Below the pieces are notes generated by a model. It had not been told where the DNA came from. It saw nothing but the letters and a program-made list of their open reading frames with translations, and did no database searches. Shown in pieces: positions 26,708 through 34,985 of a DNA stretch of 64,000 bases. Every line of letters begins with the position of its first letter. Position 1 is the first letter of the stretch. The DNA comes from Spirosoma radiotolerans (GTDB lineage Bacteria > Bacteroidota > Bacteroidia > Cytophagales > Spirosomataceae). Position numbers and translations under genes: made by a program. The stretch is taken from positions 5,193,501-5,257,500 of the forward strand of contig NZ_CP010429.1 of the NCBI RefSeq assembly GCF_000974425.1. Direction: 5' to 3'.

Positions 26708-28540
26708 ATGCTTACGCGCTACGCCTACTCAAAACGACTGAAGTTCTGTTTCTTTTTGCTGGTAATTACCAGTTGGAATATGTCTGCCATGGCTCAGCAA
26801 CCCGCCAGTGGAGGGCAGGCTCGCCAGTCGAAACCAGCTGCAACGACAGTCGGCGTGGAGCCAACTGCCTATTCTGCGGATAAACGGATTGTGGCAAAAG
26901 GGCAACTTTTGTTTCAAAACAGCTGTTCGCCCTGCCACAACTTTCTGCAGAAAGGAATTGGACCCAACCTTGGGCAGGTCACTACTCAGGTGTCAGCTAC
27001 CTGGCTAAAACAGTTTATCCGGAATGCGCCGGAAAAGATTAGCCAGAAAGACGACCGCGCAACCCGACTTTTTAATGAGTACAAGCAGGTCATGCCTGCT
27101 TTTTCCAACCTAACGGAAACTGATTTGACCGCCTTACTGGCCTACATTCATGCTAACCACAAAGCCGAGTCGCTTGCCAGTTCAGCCGAAAAGCTGGGTG
27201 CAGGCCTGGAAAATCCGATACCTGCCAAGCTCGCCAAATCAGGTTTGCGACTCCGTCTTAGCGAAGTGCTGACAGCCCCCGCTACGTCAACAGCAATTCC
27301 GCATGCCCGGATCAACAAAATGGCGGTCTTGCCTGGTCAGCCTGACCGGGTCACGCCTGACCGGGTCACGCCTGACCGGGTCTTCCTTCAGGACTTGCGG
27401 GGAATTCTTTATGAGTTGGTGGGTAATGAACTGCGCGTCTTTATGGATATCCGGAAAGAACGGCCGGACTTCATTCCAGCACCGGGTTTAGCTACAGGAT
27501 TTGGCAGCTTCGCCTTTCACCCTGATTTTTACCAAAACGGTCTTCTCTACACCACTCACACGGAAAAAGCGGGAACAGCACCGGCCGATTTTGCCTACGC
27601 CGATACGATTCCCGTCCGGTTGCAATGGGTGCTCACTGAATGGAAAGTAAACAAGCCAACCGAGGCTATTTTTTCTGGAACGGGTCGCGAACTGCTGCGC
27701 GTCAACTTCGTTTCGGCTATTCACGGACTACAGGAAATCACCTTCAATCCACTGGCCAGTCCAAAAAGCCCCGACTATGGCCTGTTGTACATGGGTCTGG
27801 GCGATGGCGGGGCCACTGAAGAAGGCTATTACTTTCTGTGTAATGACAAAAGTCGAATCTGGGGTTCGGTCGCGCGAATTGATCCCAGGGGGAGAAATAG
27901 TACAAACGGCCGGTATGGAATTCCGCCCGAAAATCCATACGCACAGGATCAGAACCCGGCTACACTCGGAGAGATTTTCTGCCGGGGGTTCCGCAATCCA
28001 AACCGCATTAGTTGGTCTCCTGATGGTAAGATGCTGATTACGGACATTGGTCAGCATAATGCCGAAGAACTCAACCTTGGCATCGCCGGAGCGGACTATG
28101 GCTGGCCACAGCGGGAAGGTACGTTTCGAATGAATCCCCGGGGCAACATGAGTGTCGTTTACCCCCTACCTTCCGACGACTCTTCGTCTGCCTATTCATA
28201 TCCGGTAGCTCAGTATGACCACGATGAGGGAAATGCTATTTCGGGCGGGTTTGTGAATACGGGAACGTCACTGCCCCTGCTCAACGGGAAATACGTGTTT
28301 GGCGACGTCGTTAACGGACGGGTATTTTTTGTGGAAAGTGCTGACCTTAAAACCGGCACTCAGGTTCCAGTTCAGGAAGTTGACCTGGAAGTAGACGGTC
28401 AGCTAACCACTTTTCAGAAATTAAGCGGCAGCAAAAAAACGGATCTCCGCTTTGGTATGGGGTTGCACCACGGGCTTTATTTGTTTACCAAAACTGATGG
28501 CAAACTATACCGGGTAACGGATTGTTATCAACCCCGCTAG
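26708..28540 (+). CDS. cytochrome c - glucose/sorbosone (PQQ-type) dehydrogenase fusion
   Basis: Periplasmic redox enzyme of 610 residues. After a signal peptide (about 1-29) comes a cytochrome c domain with the haem motif CSPCH (73-77) and the axial Met129 (QVMPAF). From about 190 on, the chain matches the six-bladed soluble PQQ glucose/sorbosone dehydrogenase fold: GFGSFAFHPDFYQNGLLYTTHT, HGLQEITFNP, GLLYMGLGDGG, FCRGFRNPNRISWSPDGKMLITDIGQHNAEELN and NAISGGFVNTG. The cytochrome probably takes electrons from PQQ. An in-frame 15-bp tandem repeat (27341-27382) encodes DRVTP units in a loop. The gene is monocistronic; a TAATTTTG box at 26624-26631 may be its promoter. Confidence 0.87.
   Translation: MLTRYAYSKRLKFCFFLLVITSWNMSAMAQQPASGGQARQSKPAATTVGVEPTAYSADKRIVAKGQLLFQNSCSPCHNFLQKGIGPNLGQVTTQVSATWLKQFIRNAPEKISQKDDRATRLFNEYKQVMPAFSNLTETDLTALLAYIHANHKAESLASSAEKLGAGLENPIPAKLAKSGLRLRLSEVLTAPATSTAIPHARINKMAVLPGQPDRVTPDRVTPDRVFLQDLRGILYELVGNELRVFMDIRKERPDFIPAPGLATGFGSFAFHPDFYQNGLLYTTHTEKAGTAPADFAYADTIPVRLQWVLTEWKVNKPTEAIFSGTGRELLRVNFVSAIHGLQEITFNPLASPKSPDYGLLYMGLGDGGATEEGYYFLCNDKSRIWGSVARIDPRGRNSTNGRYGIPPENPYAQDQNPATLGEIFCRGFRNPNRISWSPDGKMLITDIGQHNAEELNLGIAGADYGWPQREGTFRMNPRGNMSVVYPLPSDDSSSAYSYPVAQYDHDEGNAISGGFVNTGTSLPLLNGKYVFGDVVNGRVFFVESADLKTGTQVPVQEVDLEVDGQLTTFQKLSGSKKTDLRFGMGLHHGLYLFTKTDGKLYRVTDCYQPR
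27341..27382 (+). repeat. 15-bp in-frame tandem repeat in the dehydrogenase gene
   Basis: Two full copies of CCTGACCGGGTCACG and a 12-bp third copy encode PDRVT-PDRVT-PDRV. The period is a multiple of three, so slippage would change loop length without breaking the frame. Confidence 0.9.
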
Positions 28541-28671
28541 CGCAAATCCAGAGATAAGGTCATTATTACCAATGACTTAACTAGCTTTATTTACGCCCAA
28601 CGCACATTTTTGGCATGCCTCTTCCGATCCGACAATCGTTTTGTGCGGTAGGAAAATAAAAACAACCTTAA

Positions 28672-28693
28672 TATTGTATCAATTGATACAATA
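28672..28693. promoter_or_regulatory. perfect 22-bp palindrome, operator of the TetR gene
   Basis: The palindrome, with core TTGTATCAATTGATACAA, covers the probable -33 TTG of the promoter ahead of the TetR-family gene. The same site with two altered centre bases recurs before the next gene at 29332-29351. A repressor bound here would block its own promoter. Confidence 0.75.
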
Positions 28694-28703
28694 CATATCT
28701 TTG
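28674..28703 (+). promoter_or_regulatory. promoter of the TetR gene (TTG-N19-TATCTTTG)
   Basis: TTG at 28674-28676 and TATCTTTG at 28696-28703 are separated by 19 bp and match the Bacteroidota sigma-A promoter pattern. The start codon is 33 bp beyond the -7 box. Confidence 0.6.
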
Positions 28704-28735
28704 CATCAGATTAGCGCTGGGAATCAACGTACACC

Positions 28736-29314
28736 ATGGCAGGAAGACAGAAAATATACGATGAAGAAGCAGCTCTGGACGCTGCCATCAGGGTATTCTG
28801 GGAAAAAGGCTATGACAACGCGTCTTCCAGAGATTTGCAGACAGCGATGGGAATCGGCATGGGGAGCTTTTACCTGGCCTACAAGGGAGGAAAGCAGGAA
28901 TTATTCAGAAAGTCGATGCAGCGCTTCTTTTCGGTCTATCCAAAAAATTTTTTGGCCATGCTCGACACCTTTGAGAATCCGTTGGAAGCCATCAGGCAGT
29001 ATTATTATGTCCTGGCCGATCCAGAAGGGATGTTTGGCCAGTTTGGTTGTTATTTCAGCAATACCCTTTTCCAGGCTGACGACAAGGAGCTTAAAGAAGC
29101 GGCCGTGCAAAATATTTCCACCGTTTCTGACGCCTTCTATCAGGCCTTGATGCGGGCTAAAGATGCCGGAATCATTAATCCGAAGATACCCAGCGAGCTA
29201 TGGAAAGTTTACCTCCTGAACTTATGGACCGGATTGAATACAACTAAATTGATTGAGAAGGATACATCGAAACTGAAGGCGATGATCGATTTCAGTTTGC
29301 AGGTCTTTGATTAG
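28736..29314 (+). CDS. TetR/AcrR-family transcriptional regulator
   Basis: Regulator of 192 residues. The N-terminal DNA-binding domain (about 5-50) reads ALDAAIRVFWEKGYDNASSRDLQTAMGIGMGSFYLAYKGGKQELF, a standard TetR helix-turn-helix. The C-terminal domain (TetR_C type, FYQALMRAKDAGIINPKIPSELWKVYLLNLWTGLN) binds an unknown small ligand. Its own promoter carries a palindrome repeated before the SDR gene 69 bp downstream, so both genes are probably under its control. The SDR enzyme may act on the inducing compound. A T run directly behind the stop (29316-29324) could attenuate read-through. Confidence 0.92.
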   Translation: MAGRQKIYDEEAALDAAIRVFWEKGYDNASSRDLQTAMGIGMGSFYLAYKGGKQELFRKSMQRFFSVYPKNFLAMLDTFENPLEAIRQYYYVLADPEGMFGQFGCYFSNTLFQADDKELKEAAVQNISTVSDAFYQALMRAKDAGIINPKIPSELWKVYLLNLWTGLNTTKLIEKDTSKLKAMIDFSLQVFD

Positions 29315-29331
29315 GCTTTTTTTTAACCCAA

Positions 29332-29351
29332 ATTGTATCGATCGATACAAT
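29332..29351. promoter_or_regulatory. perfect 20-bp palindrome, second TetR operator
   Basis: ATTGTATCGATCGATACAAT differs from the site at 28672-28693 only at the two central-region bases, keeping the half-site ATTGTATC. It lies 32 bp before the SDR gene. Confidence 0.75.
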
Positions 29352-29383
29352 ATTACAAACGCAGTACATAATCCGTTTAGCAA

Positions 29384-30127
29384 ATGAATATCTCAAACAA
29401 AACAGTGTTGATTACCGGTGGTGGATCAGGAATCGGGTTCGAAGTCGCCAAACTATTAAGTGCTCAGGGCAATACAGTCCTCCTTGTCGGCCGAACCGAA
29501 AGCAAACTCAAAAAGGCCGCAGAAGGGCTACCCAACACGGTAGCTATTCGATGCGACATTACCAATGAAAAAGATGTCAACGAGTTGATCCAACGGGTGT
29601 CAGAGGAGTATCCTGACTTGAGTGTACTCATCAATAATGCTGGCCTTGCTTTTGCCTATACCCATTCTGAAAACGCGGGCGCTTTTGAAAAATCGACAGT
29701 CGAATTTGCAACCAACTACTTTTCGCTGGTTCGTTTGACCGAAGGTTTTCTTCCGCTCCTGAAAGCGCAACCGGAAGCGGCCATCGTGAATGTAACCTCC
29801 ATTGTTGCCTTTGCACCGTCGGTCCGGATACCCTCCTATTCAGATAGTAAGGCGGCTGTTCACTCATACACGCTTTCGCTCCGGCACACCTTAGCCCAAG
29901 ACACATCAATCAAAGTCTTTGAATTGATGCCACCGCTGGTAAATACCGAGTTTTCAAAAGAAATTGGTGGAGAGCAAAACGGCATTCCACCTATTGAGGT
30001 CGCACAAGGCCTGGTAGACGCCATTGAAAAGGACGAATATGAAATCAAGATCGGTCAAACGGCCGACTTCAGAGCGTTCTATTTGACGGCCCCCAATGAA
30101 GCCTTTGCCCTGATGAACCAGGAGTAA
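29384..30127 (+). CDS. short-chain dehydrogenase (DltE-like SDR)
   Basis: Cytosolic SDR oxidoreductase of 247 residues. TGGGSGIG cofactor loop (11-18), GRTESKL, DITNEKDV, NNAG, the active-site Ser in VTSIVAF and the catalytic YSDSK are all present. PPLVNTEFSKEIGG after the active site is typical of the DltE group (COG3967). It follows the TetR gene and has its own copy of the palindromic operator, so it is the likely target of that regulator. The substrate is unknown. A 23-bp hairpin sits 3 bp behind the stop. Confidence 0.9.
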   Translation: MNISNKTVLITGGGSGIGFEVAKLLSAQGNTVLLVGRTESKLKKAAEGLPNTVAIRCDITNEKDVNELIQRVSEEYPDLSVLINNAGLAFAYTHSENAGAFEKSTVEFATNYFSLVRLTEGFLPLLKAQPEAAIVNVTSIVAFAPSVRIPSYSDSKAAVHSYTLSLRHTLAQDTSIKVFELMPPLVNTEFSKEIGGEQNGIPPIEVAQGLVDAIEKDEYEIKIGQTADFRAFYLTAPNEAFALMNQE

Positions 30128-30130
30128 TCA

Positions 30131-30184
30131 AATGCCGATTGCAGGCAGAAAAGCACGTTCTCTTTTCTGCCTGCAATCGGCATT
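30131..30184. terminator. perfect 23-bp hairpin between convergent genes
   Basis: Arms 30131-30153 and 30162-30184 are exact reverse complements with an 8-base loop. The inner ends are AAAAG/CTTTT. It separates the SDR gene and the Nif3-like gene, which converge, and can act in both directions. Confidence 0.75.
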
Positions 30185-30207
30185 CACTAACAATTAGCAT
30201 GTGCCCC

Positions 30208-31083
30208 TTATTTGACCGGCTGATCGGGACGCCAGTAAGGTTCGCTTGCTGAGATGAATTCGATCGGGGTGTCGGTGATAAACCCTTTCAGCCATTCGGC
30301 ACAGTATTTCATACCGGCTTGCTCCGAAATCAAATGCCCTAGTATAATCAGGCCCTTCTTCTGGCCAGACGTGATGGCGTCCTGCACATATTCGACCAGT
30401 TCCCATTCATGTGTCTCTCCCACAACCAGCACATCGGCCTGCGCCAGATACGGAACTCCCGGCATCAGACTAACATTACCCCAACTAGCCATAACCCGCC
30501 TGACGGGCATTTGGGGATCGCCGATTACGCGCATCGTTCGAATGCCTAATTTCGTACTCATCCCCTGCGCGAACCGGGCCAGCGAGGTTTCCGGAAACGT
30601 GAACAATCGGGAATTTTGCGAGTCGTTGTTCTTCTCCCAACCCAATTCCCGAACCATTCCTGTAGCAATGCCATCCGGTCGGCGTCCGTGCCAGTGATCG
30701 TGAAAATGAAAGACAGCCATGCCTTTCTGCTGGATAAAATCGCGCTTCAGCTGATACAGTGAATCCTGCTGAACAGGCTCTGTACGATCCTGGTGGGAGT
30801 AATAGGTTGGTTCGTGCGTGATGACCATATTCAGGCCTTTGCTGGCGGCCCGTTGCAGCACATCCAGCGTAGCCATCATGGTGACGGCCACCCCTTTAAC
30901 GGGTATTTCCGGAGTGCCTGCAATCAGATTGTCGACGGTTTGCTCGCGCCATGGAATTCCTACATTAGCTTTGACACGATCAATAACCTGACCAACTGTA
31001 AGCAAGGGAGGGCTGAAGGGCCTGCCAAAGGTAAGACCCAGTGAGGCCATCAAAAACGTGCGACGGGATGGATAGGCATTCAT
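30208..31083 (-). CDS. Nif3-like dinuclear metal-centre protein with an export signal
   Basis: Protein of 291 residues of the Nif3/YbgI family, which form toroidal hexamers with a dinuclear metal site. Metal-site motifs are VITHEPTYY (THEP, near 90), FHFHDHWH (near 128-135) and [17 protein letters not shown] (near 226-242), with [10 protein letters not shown] near 254-263. Unlike most family members it begins with [11 protein letters not shown] and a hydrophobic stretch, a Tat-type signal, so the protein is probably exported folded with metals. The family lacks a firm biochemical role. It stands alone and faces the SDR gene. Confidence 0.85.
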   Translation of the reverse strand: MNAYPSRRTFLMASLGLTFGRPFSPPLLTVGQVIDRVKANVGIPWREQTVDNLIAGTPEIPVKGVAVTMMATLDVLQRAASKGLNMVITHEPTYYSHQDRTEPVQQDSLYQLKRDFIQQKGMAVFHFHDHWHGRRPDGIATGMVRELGWEKNNDSQNSRLFTFPETSLARFAQGMSTKLGIRTMRVIGDPQMPVRRVMASWGNVSLMPGVPYLAQADVLVVGETHEWELVEYVQDAITSGQKKGLIILGHLISEQAGMKYCAEWLKGFITDTPIEFISASEPYWRPDQPVK

Positions 31084-31249
31084 TTTAGGTACCGATTAAC
31101 ACAATAAAATTGCCTTACTGGAAAAATGAGCGGTTCTTGTCAGAGATTTGTCCGGTAGAACGTAAACATGACACTTATTTATCAAATGGCTATGCTCATG
31201 TTTACTTAGTTAGTCCGCTATTGGGTACCGAAAAGCCACACAGTACTTC

Positions 31250-31561
31250 ATGAATACGCCCCTAATTAACACGATCATCACTGAAAACCAAGCCTTTCAA
31301 CGCCTAAAAACGACAGATGGCCCAGCCCCATTAATGGTCGGCTTTGTCGGAATAAAAACGCTGATCACAGATTTACTAAAAACTGACCCAGATAACCTGA
31401 GTATTATCGAGGCCCTTCATCTGCTACAGGACCAGGGCTGGCAAGATGCTTCCAGTATGCTGGATCATTATGAAGAAGAGCAGCAAGAGAAGTACCAAAT
31501 CGCTTTCTTCCGCCTGCAGGCGTTGGTTGCCACTGCGGTGAATACCATTCAGGCTTCATAA
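31250..31561 (+). CDS. small conserved-looking protein of unknown function
   Basis: Protein of 103 residues, cytosolic, no signal or membrane segment. The chain is largely helical by composition (FVGIKTLITDLLKTD, SIIEALHLLQDQGWQDASSMLDHYEEEQQEKYQIAFFRLQALVATAVNTIQ). I do not recognise a family. Its last 13 bases overlap the end of the facing receiver-protein gene, which supports neither against the other. A normal ATG, a consistent codon choice and the length make it a credible gene. Confidence 0.6.
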   Translation: MNTPLINTIITENQAFQRLKTTDGPAPLMVGFVGIKTLITDLLKTDPDNLSIIEALHLLQDQGWQDASSMLDHYEEEQQEKYQIAFFRLQALVATAVNTIQAS

Positions 31562-32019
31562 CGCAAAGGCAGTGAAACGGTGTCCCACCAATAGCGCCGA
31601 AAAGTATAAAAGCAGTTCAGCCAGTCGTGAAAGCTTCCGGGTTTAATTATATAAGAGGCTATACTGAAGCCATAAGCCAACTCCATATCTTCATGAGCGG
31701 CCGAAGAGCTGAGCACCACCACCGGCATTTTCCGGTAAGTAGGGTGGGTTTTGATAAACTCCAGTAGGTCCAGACCTTCTGACCGGGTCGGTAAATACAA
31801 ATCCATAAGGATTAGCAGCGGCAGCTTCGCATTATCTCTCATCTGAGCGTCAACGTACGATCGTACCTGCATGGTATGATTCAGCCAGGTAGGTTCTACT
31901 TCGGGAAAACACTGATTCAGGACAGCCCGGATGATGAGCCACTGATCCGCATTATCTTCGATAACTAAGATAGGAAGTCGGTTGGATTTTCGTTTTTGCC
32001 GAGTAGTTGCTTTACTCAC
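31549..32019 (-). CDS. single-domain response regulator (receiver only)
   Basis: Receiver protein of 156 residues. ILVIEDNADQWLI provides the acidic pair, LLILMDLYLPTRSEGLDLLEFIK the phosphorylation Asp, VVVLSSSA the conserved Ser and SYIIKPGSF the conserved Lys. It belongs to the DNA-binding-free receivers (Rcp1/CheY-like) common in Cytophagales, usually paired with a distant kinase. It starts with GTG at 32019, since no ATG lies ahead of the receiver fold in frame. The Arg/Lys-rich first 14 residues are unusual. It converges on the small gene at 31250. Confidence 0.85.
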   Translation of the reverse strand: MSKATTRQKRKSNRLPILVIEDNADQWLIIRAVLNQCFPEVEPTWLNHTMQVRSYVDAQMRDNAKLPLLILMDLYLPTRSEGLDLLEFIKTHPTYRKMPVVVLSSSAAHEDMELAYGFSIASYIIKPGSFHDWLNCFYTFRRYWWDTVSLPLRYEA

Positions 32020-32186
32020 GTATGTTGCAAAATAGCTTGAATGGAATCTATAAAACTTTCACGTCAAGGCAATAAGTGCGCTAACGCCCTATGCTGAACG
32101 GGCTGGGTTAAGAAAATGTTTTATGTCGCTGCCTGTGGTCGGGTGAATTCTGTTAAGCGGCACTGGTGCCCAGCCTTTGCGCTTAC

Positions 32187-33242
32187 CTATGGGTTCATAA
32201 GTTCCAGCTTCGCAAAAAAGTCTGTAAACAGTAGCGGAATATCCAACTGGGAATAAACCCGGATCGGGCGCCCCACGGGGTTGTAGTCATACCCTCCCTG
32301 CGAATTGATTCTGGGTGCGAGTTTGAGAGCATATGTACTGGAAGAAGGGTCAGCCTCGAAGGACGACTGTAAGGCCGTTAGCAAGACCAGAGGGCTATCG
32401 CCCAGAATGTATGTTTCGCCTATGGCTACTTTATAGCGCTGCAGGCGAAGCATCAACTCCTCAAGCGTATTAGACAGGTAAGCACCCACTTTCCCACGTG
32501 GCTTGACCTTCGTTAGCAGCAGAGAGTAAGGAAGTAAAGCTTGCCGGTACGCATTTCTGGGAACCTGCCAAATAGGTAATCTAGTTCGGTTAAAAATGGT
32601 CCTAGCGGCTGAAAGATCAATGTTCAGATTGTACTCTACGCTTGAGTAGTTGGGTGGCGGCAGAGCCAAATCGGGGTATTCGGGGCCTCCAATCCAGACC
32701 AACGTCAGTTTGTCGGCAATCTGGGGAGCCTTCAGAACGGCTGAGGCTATTTCGGTTAGCCCGGCTCCGCAGAGAACATACAGCGGCAACTGCGTGTCGG
32801 TCCGTAAGGCTTCGTTTATGATCAATGTAACAGCTTCGCTTTGTACAGGTGTGGTGTCATTGGCCATGCCTGTGTTTGAGCCAGCCATAACCGGAATTGG
32901 GCTTTTGATCGCCATCAGTTGTAGAACCTCCCGGGCTTTTTTAGCTGCATTATCGGCTTGAGTAGACGAGTTATCAAACCCGTCGCCGACCCGGAGGTGT
33001 GAGCCAATAATGCCCCTTATGTCGACCGAAGGGGACATCAGCAAGTGAACCAGTTGGAACAAACCATCGGGGTCTCCACTAAAATCATTATCGACAATCA
33101 CCCGCATTCGGGGTGTAACAAGGGTTCGGCCACTGGCCTGTTGCCCCCTGGAAGCCATAGGAGCAACTAGCAGGAACAGCGCCAAAACCAGGCAGACGCT
33201 TTTATAGCTGATAATGGCTGATGACAAATAATCTGTTTTCAA
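32187..33242 (-). CDS. secreted nucleoside hydrolase-like protein
   Basis: Protein of 351 residues of the inosine-uridine nucleoside hydrolase family, with a signal peptide (YKSVCLVLALFLLVAPMASRG). The calcium/ribose site begins with MRVIVDNDFSGDPDGLFQLVHLL; the standard motif is DTDxGxDD, and here the second Asp pair is DPDG, a known variant in secreted Bacteroidota members. GIIGSH, IPVMAGSN, PLYVLCGAGLTEIASAV, VWIGGPEY and EYNLNIDLSAARTIF follow the family order. No in-frame ATG precedes the signal peptide; the start is a TTG at 33242 or another at 33227. It may release bases from nucleosides or act on related ribosides. Confidence 0.8.
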   Translation of the reverse strand: MKTDYLSSAIISYKSVCLVLALFLLVAPMASRGQQASGRTLVTPRMRVIVDNDFSGDPDGLFQLVHLLMSPSVDIRGIIGSHLRVGDGFDNSSTQADNAAKKAREVLQLMAIKSPIPVMAGSNTGMANDTTPVQSEAVTLIINEALRTDTQLPLYVLCGAGLTEIASAVLKAPQIADKLTLVWIGGPEYPDLALPPPNYSSVEYNLNIDLSAARTIFNRTRLPIWQVPRNAYRQALLPYSLLLTKVKPRGKVGAYLSNTLEELMLRLQRYKVAIGETYILGDSPLVLLTALQSSFEADPSSSTYALKLAPRINSQGGYDYNPVGRPIRVYSQLDIPLLFTDFFAKLELMNP

Positions 33243-33337
33243 ACGACGGCTAGATTGGGGTTGGTCAGGAAGCAGGGCGTCTGCTCAATGTGATTGTACA
33301 ACTGGATTAAGGTAGCAAACGCGCGACAAATCAGAAC

Positions 33338-34141
33338 CTACTTATAGGCTGCCTGAAGCTGTTCATAAACGTCTTCCCGAACAAATGTACGCTTCATACT
33401 TTCGGTAGAATGGACTAATACATAACCAGCATTTTTCAGTTTATCACATGCTTTTTTGATTCTGAAATGAAACCGTTTGTCGGTAGCGTTATGCACTTCA
33501 TCGAACTCGACCAGGATTACTTTTATATCCAGTTTATCCTCAATTATTGTATCAATAACGGTGTATTCAGCCCCTTCAATTTCTAATTTAAGCAGATCAA
33601 TTGCTGAATGCCCAAGCGTTTTCATCAGATTACTTAACCGGTCGACTGGTGCCTCCAAATAATCACCGGACTCTTTGAATAGATAGACAGAACGGGATAT
33701 ATAATTATCTTTCTGGGGGGCAAAAAATTTTAGTGTTGTTTTCTGATCCCAAACGCCAACTTCGACAAATGTCATTTCCTGTACTTCTTCTGGCGTAAGC
33801 TGATAGGTATAAGCTCCTTTACTGTAAGGGGCCACATTATGAATTGTCAGCAAATACCCTTTTTCCGCATATTCCTTAACCAGTGCGAAGTGATCAATAC
33901 CTTCAGGAGTAGGGTCGAAAATAAATATACGGGCATCATATTTCATTTTAAGCTCAGCATCGAACGAAATATCTGCGCCGGCACCTACACAATAACAAAC
34001 TGACTCTTTTGTGATAAAAGAGTCGGGAATATGATAGCCGTTGTACAAAGAACCCAGGTAAATCAATCGAGAAAGAGGTTTAATCCCTTGTTGAGGGTGT
34101 ACACCCATTAGTTGTTTAACTAGTTGTATAATTTTTCCCAT
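33338..34141 (-). CDS. FkbM-family methyltransferase
   Basis: SAM-dependent methyltransferase of 267 residues; the ATG at 34147 is an equal candidate. The SAM-binding loop appears as VCYCVGAGADISFDAEL and IFIFDPTPEG. The FkbM signature is VDRLSNLMKTLGHSAIDLLKLEIEGAEYTVID followed by ILVEFDEVH. Such enzymes commonly O-methylate sugars of surface glycans or secondary metabolites. The gene is clearly AT-richer than its neighbours (about 40-42% G+C in two 60-base lines counted, against 60% in one line of the downstream TPR gene) and stands between unrelated genes. This suggests horizontal transfer. Confidence 0.85.
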   Translation of the reverse strand: MGKIIQLVKQLMGVHPQQGIKPLSRLIYLGSLYNGYHIPDSFITKESVCYCVGAGADISFDAELKMKYDARIFIFDPTPEGIDHFALVKEYAEKGYLLTIHNVAPYSKGAYTYQLTPEEVQEMTFVEVGVWDQKTTLKFFAPQKDNYISRSVYLFKESGDYLEAPVDRLSNLMKTLGHSAIDLLKLEIEGAEYTVIDTIIEDKLDIKVILVEFDEVHNATDKRFHFRIKKACDKLKNAGYVLVHSTESMKRTFVREDVYEQLQAAYK

Positions 34142-34442
34142 ATGCATTAAATAACCTTGTGGAGAGCAGAAACTATGCCCGAAAAACAAAGCGACAATTA
34201 AAAAAATTAAACTACTAAATACAAGCGAGTATATACTAACAACGTTTTTTTTTCTTTACGAATAGCTCTTTTCGTTACAAACTTGTCACCAAAACATTTA
34301 TCTACCTTTAATCACACGGGTATAGCCCGAATCGCCAGTCCGGCATCCAGGCGTTGGCCTTACCAATTGGATCATTGACGGTAAGACAAGACCCACTACC
34401 TCGAAATGTTAATTTAAGTAGCTGTATATAAGCACAGCCAAA

Positions 34443-34757
34443 ATGGGGATGACCTTAACCGAATACAACCAGATTCTTGCCAGCCATAAACTGGTTCTGG
34501 TCGACATTGGCTCCAACTGTTGTGGCTCGTGCAAGAAGGTGAAACCCATTCTGGAAACCCTTTGTCAACAACACAGCGATGCGCTGAAAATTGTTGAAAT
34601 CGAACTGGAAGAAAGCCCGGCGCTGATCGCATCGCTGAAAACGGTTTCGTCTTTCCCCTACCTGATCCTGTACAAGCAAGGCGAAATTGTCCTCAAACGC
34701 GCTGGCCTGACCGAGCTAAAAGCCGAACTCGACACCAAGCTGGTTGCAGCAAAGTAA
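34443..34757 (+). CDS. thioredoxin-like protein
   Basis: Cytosolic thioredoxin-fold protein of 104 residues. LVLVDIGSNCCGSCKKVKPILETL carries the redox motif CGSC (Cys27-Cys30), preceded by another Cys26. The cis-Pro is in SFPYLILYKQGEIV, and LTELKAELDTKL forms the last helix. The CGSC pair differs from the CGPC of the housekeeping thioredoxin, so this is an accessory disulfide reductase or a thioredoxin-like partner. It is not exported. It stands alone; repeat debris follows from 34776. Confidence 0.87.
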   Translation: MGMTLTEYNQILASHKLVLVDIGSNCCGSCKKVKPILETLCQQHSDALKIVEIELEESPALIASLKTVSSFPYLILYKQGEIVLKRAGLTELKAELDTKLVAAK

Positions 34758-34775
34758 ACGCCGGTAACGACTTAA

Positions 34776-34935
34776 TTCAATCGCGTAGCGATTGGATGTT
34801 TGTAGTACATGTGAGCGGTCGGCATTTAAGCATGCCGTAGGTATACGACCCGTAACACTCGTTGCGTACCTAAAGGCATGCTGGGATACCGACAGCCTAC
34901 ATTTGTTACAATCATGTCGTACCTACGGTACTTAG
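34776..34935. repeat. mosaic of short dispersed-repeat fragments
   Basis: CAATCGCGTAGCGATTG (34779-34795) is followed by three versions of a GTAGGTAnACGAC-like motif. One is on the plus strand (34837-34849) and two are on the minus strand (around 34861-34875 and 34914-34929). The first and second form an imperfect 32-bp inverted repeat. This looks like nested copies of a short non-coding repeat of the kind scattered between genes in Cytophagales and Leptospira. The wider distribution is from memory and unverified. Confidence 0.55.
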
Positions 34936-34985
34936 CTCGTTGAGTATGAATAATCAATACTCGCTATTCCCATTAAACGCAGACA

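Noticed and set aside
28641..29150. 169-codon plus-strand frame overlapping the TetR gene
   Set aside because: Runs over the operator and promoter and in the wrong frame for the clear TetR helix-turn-helix.
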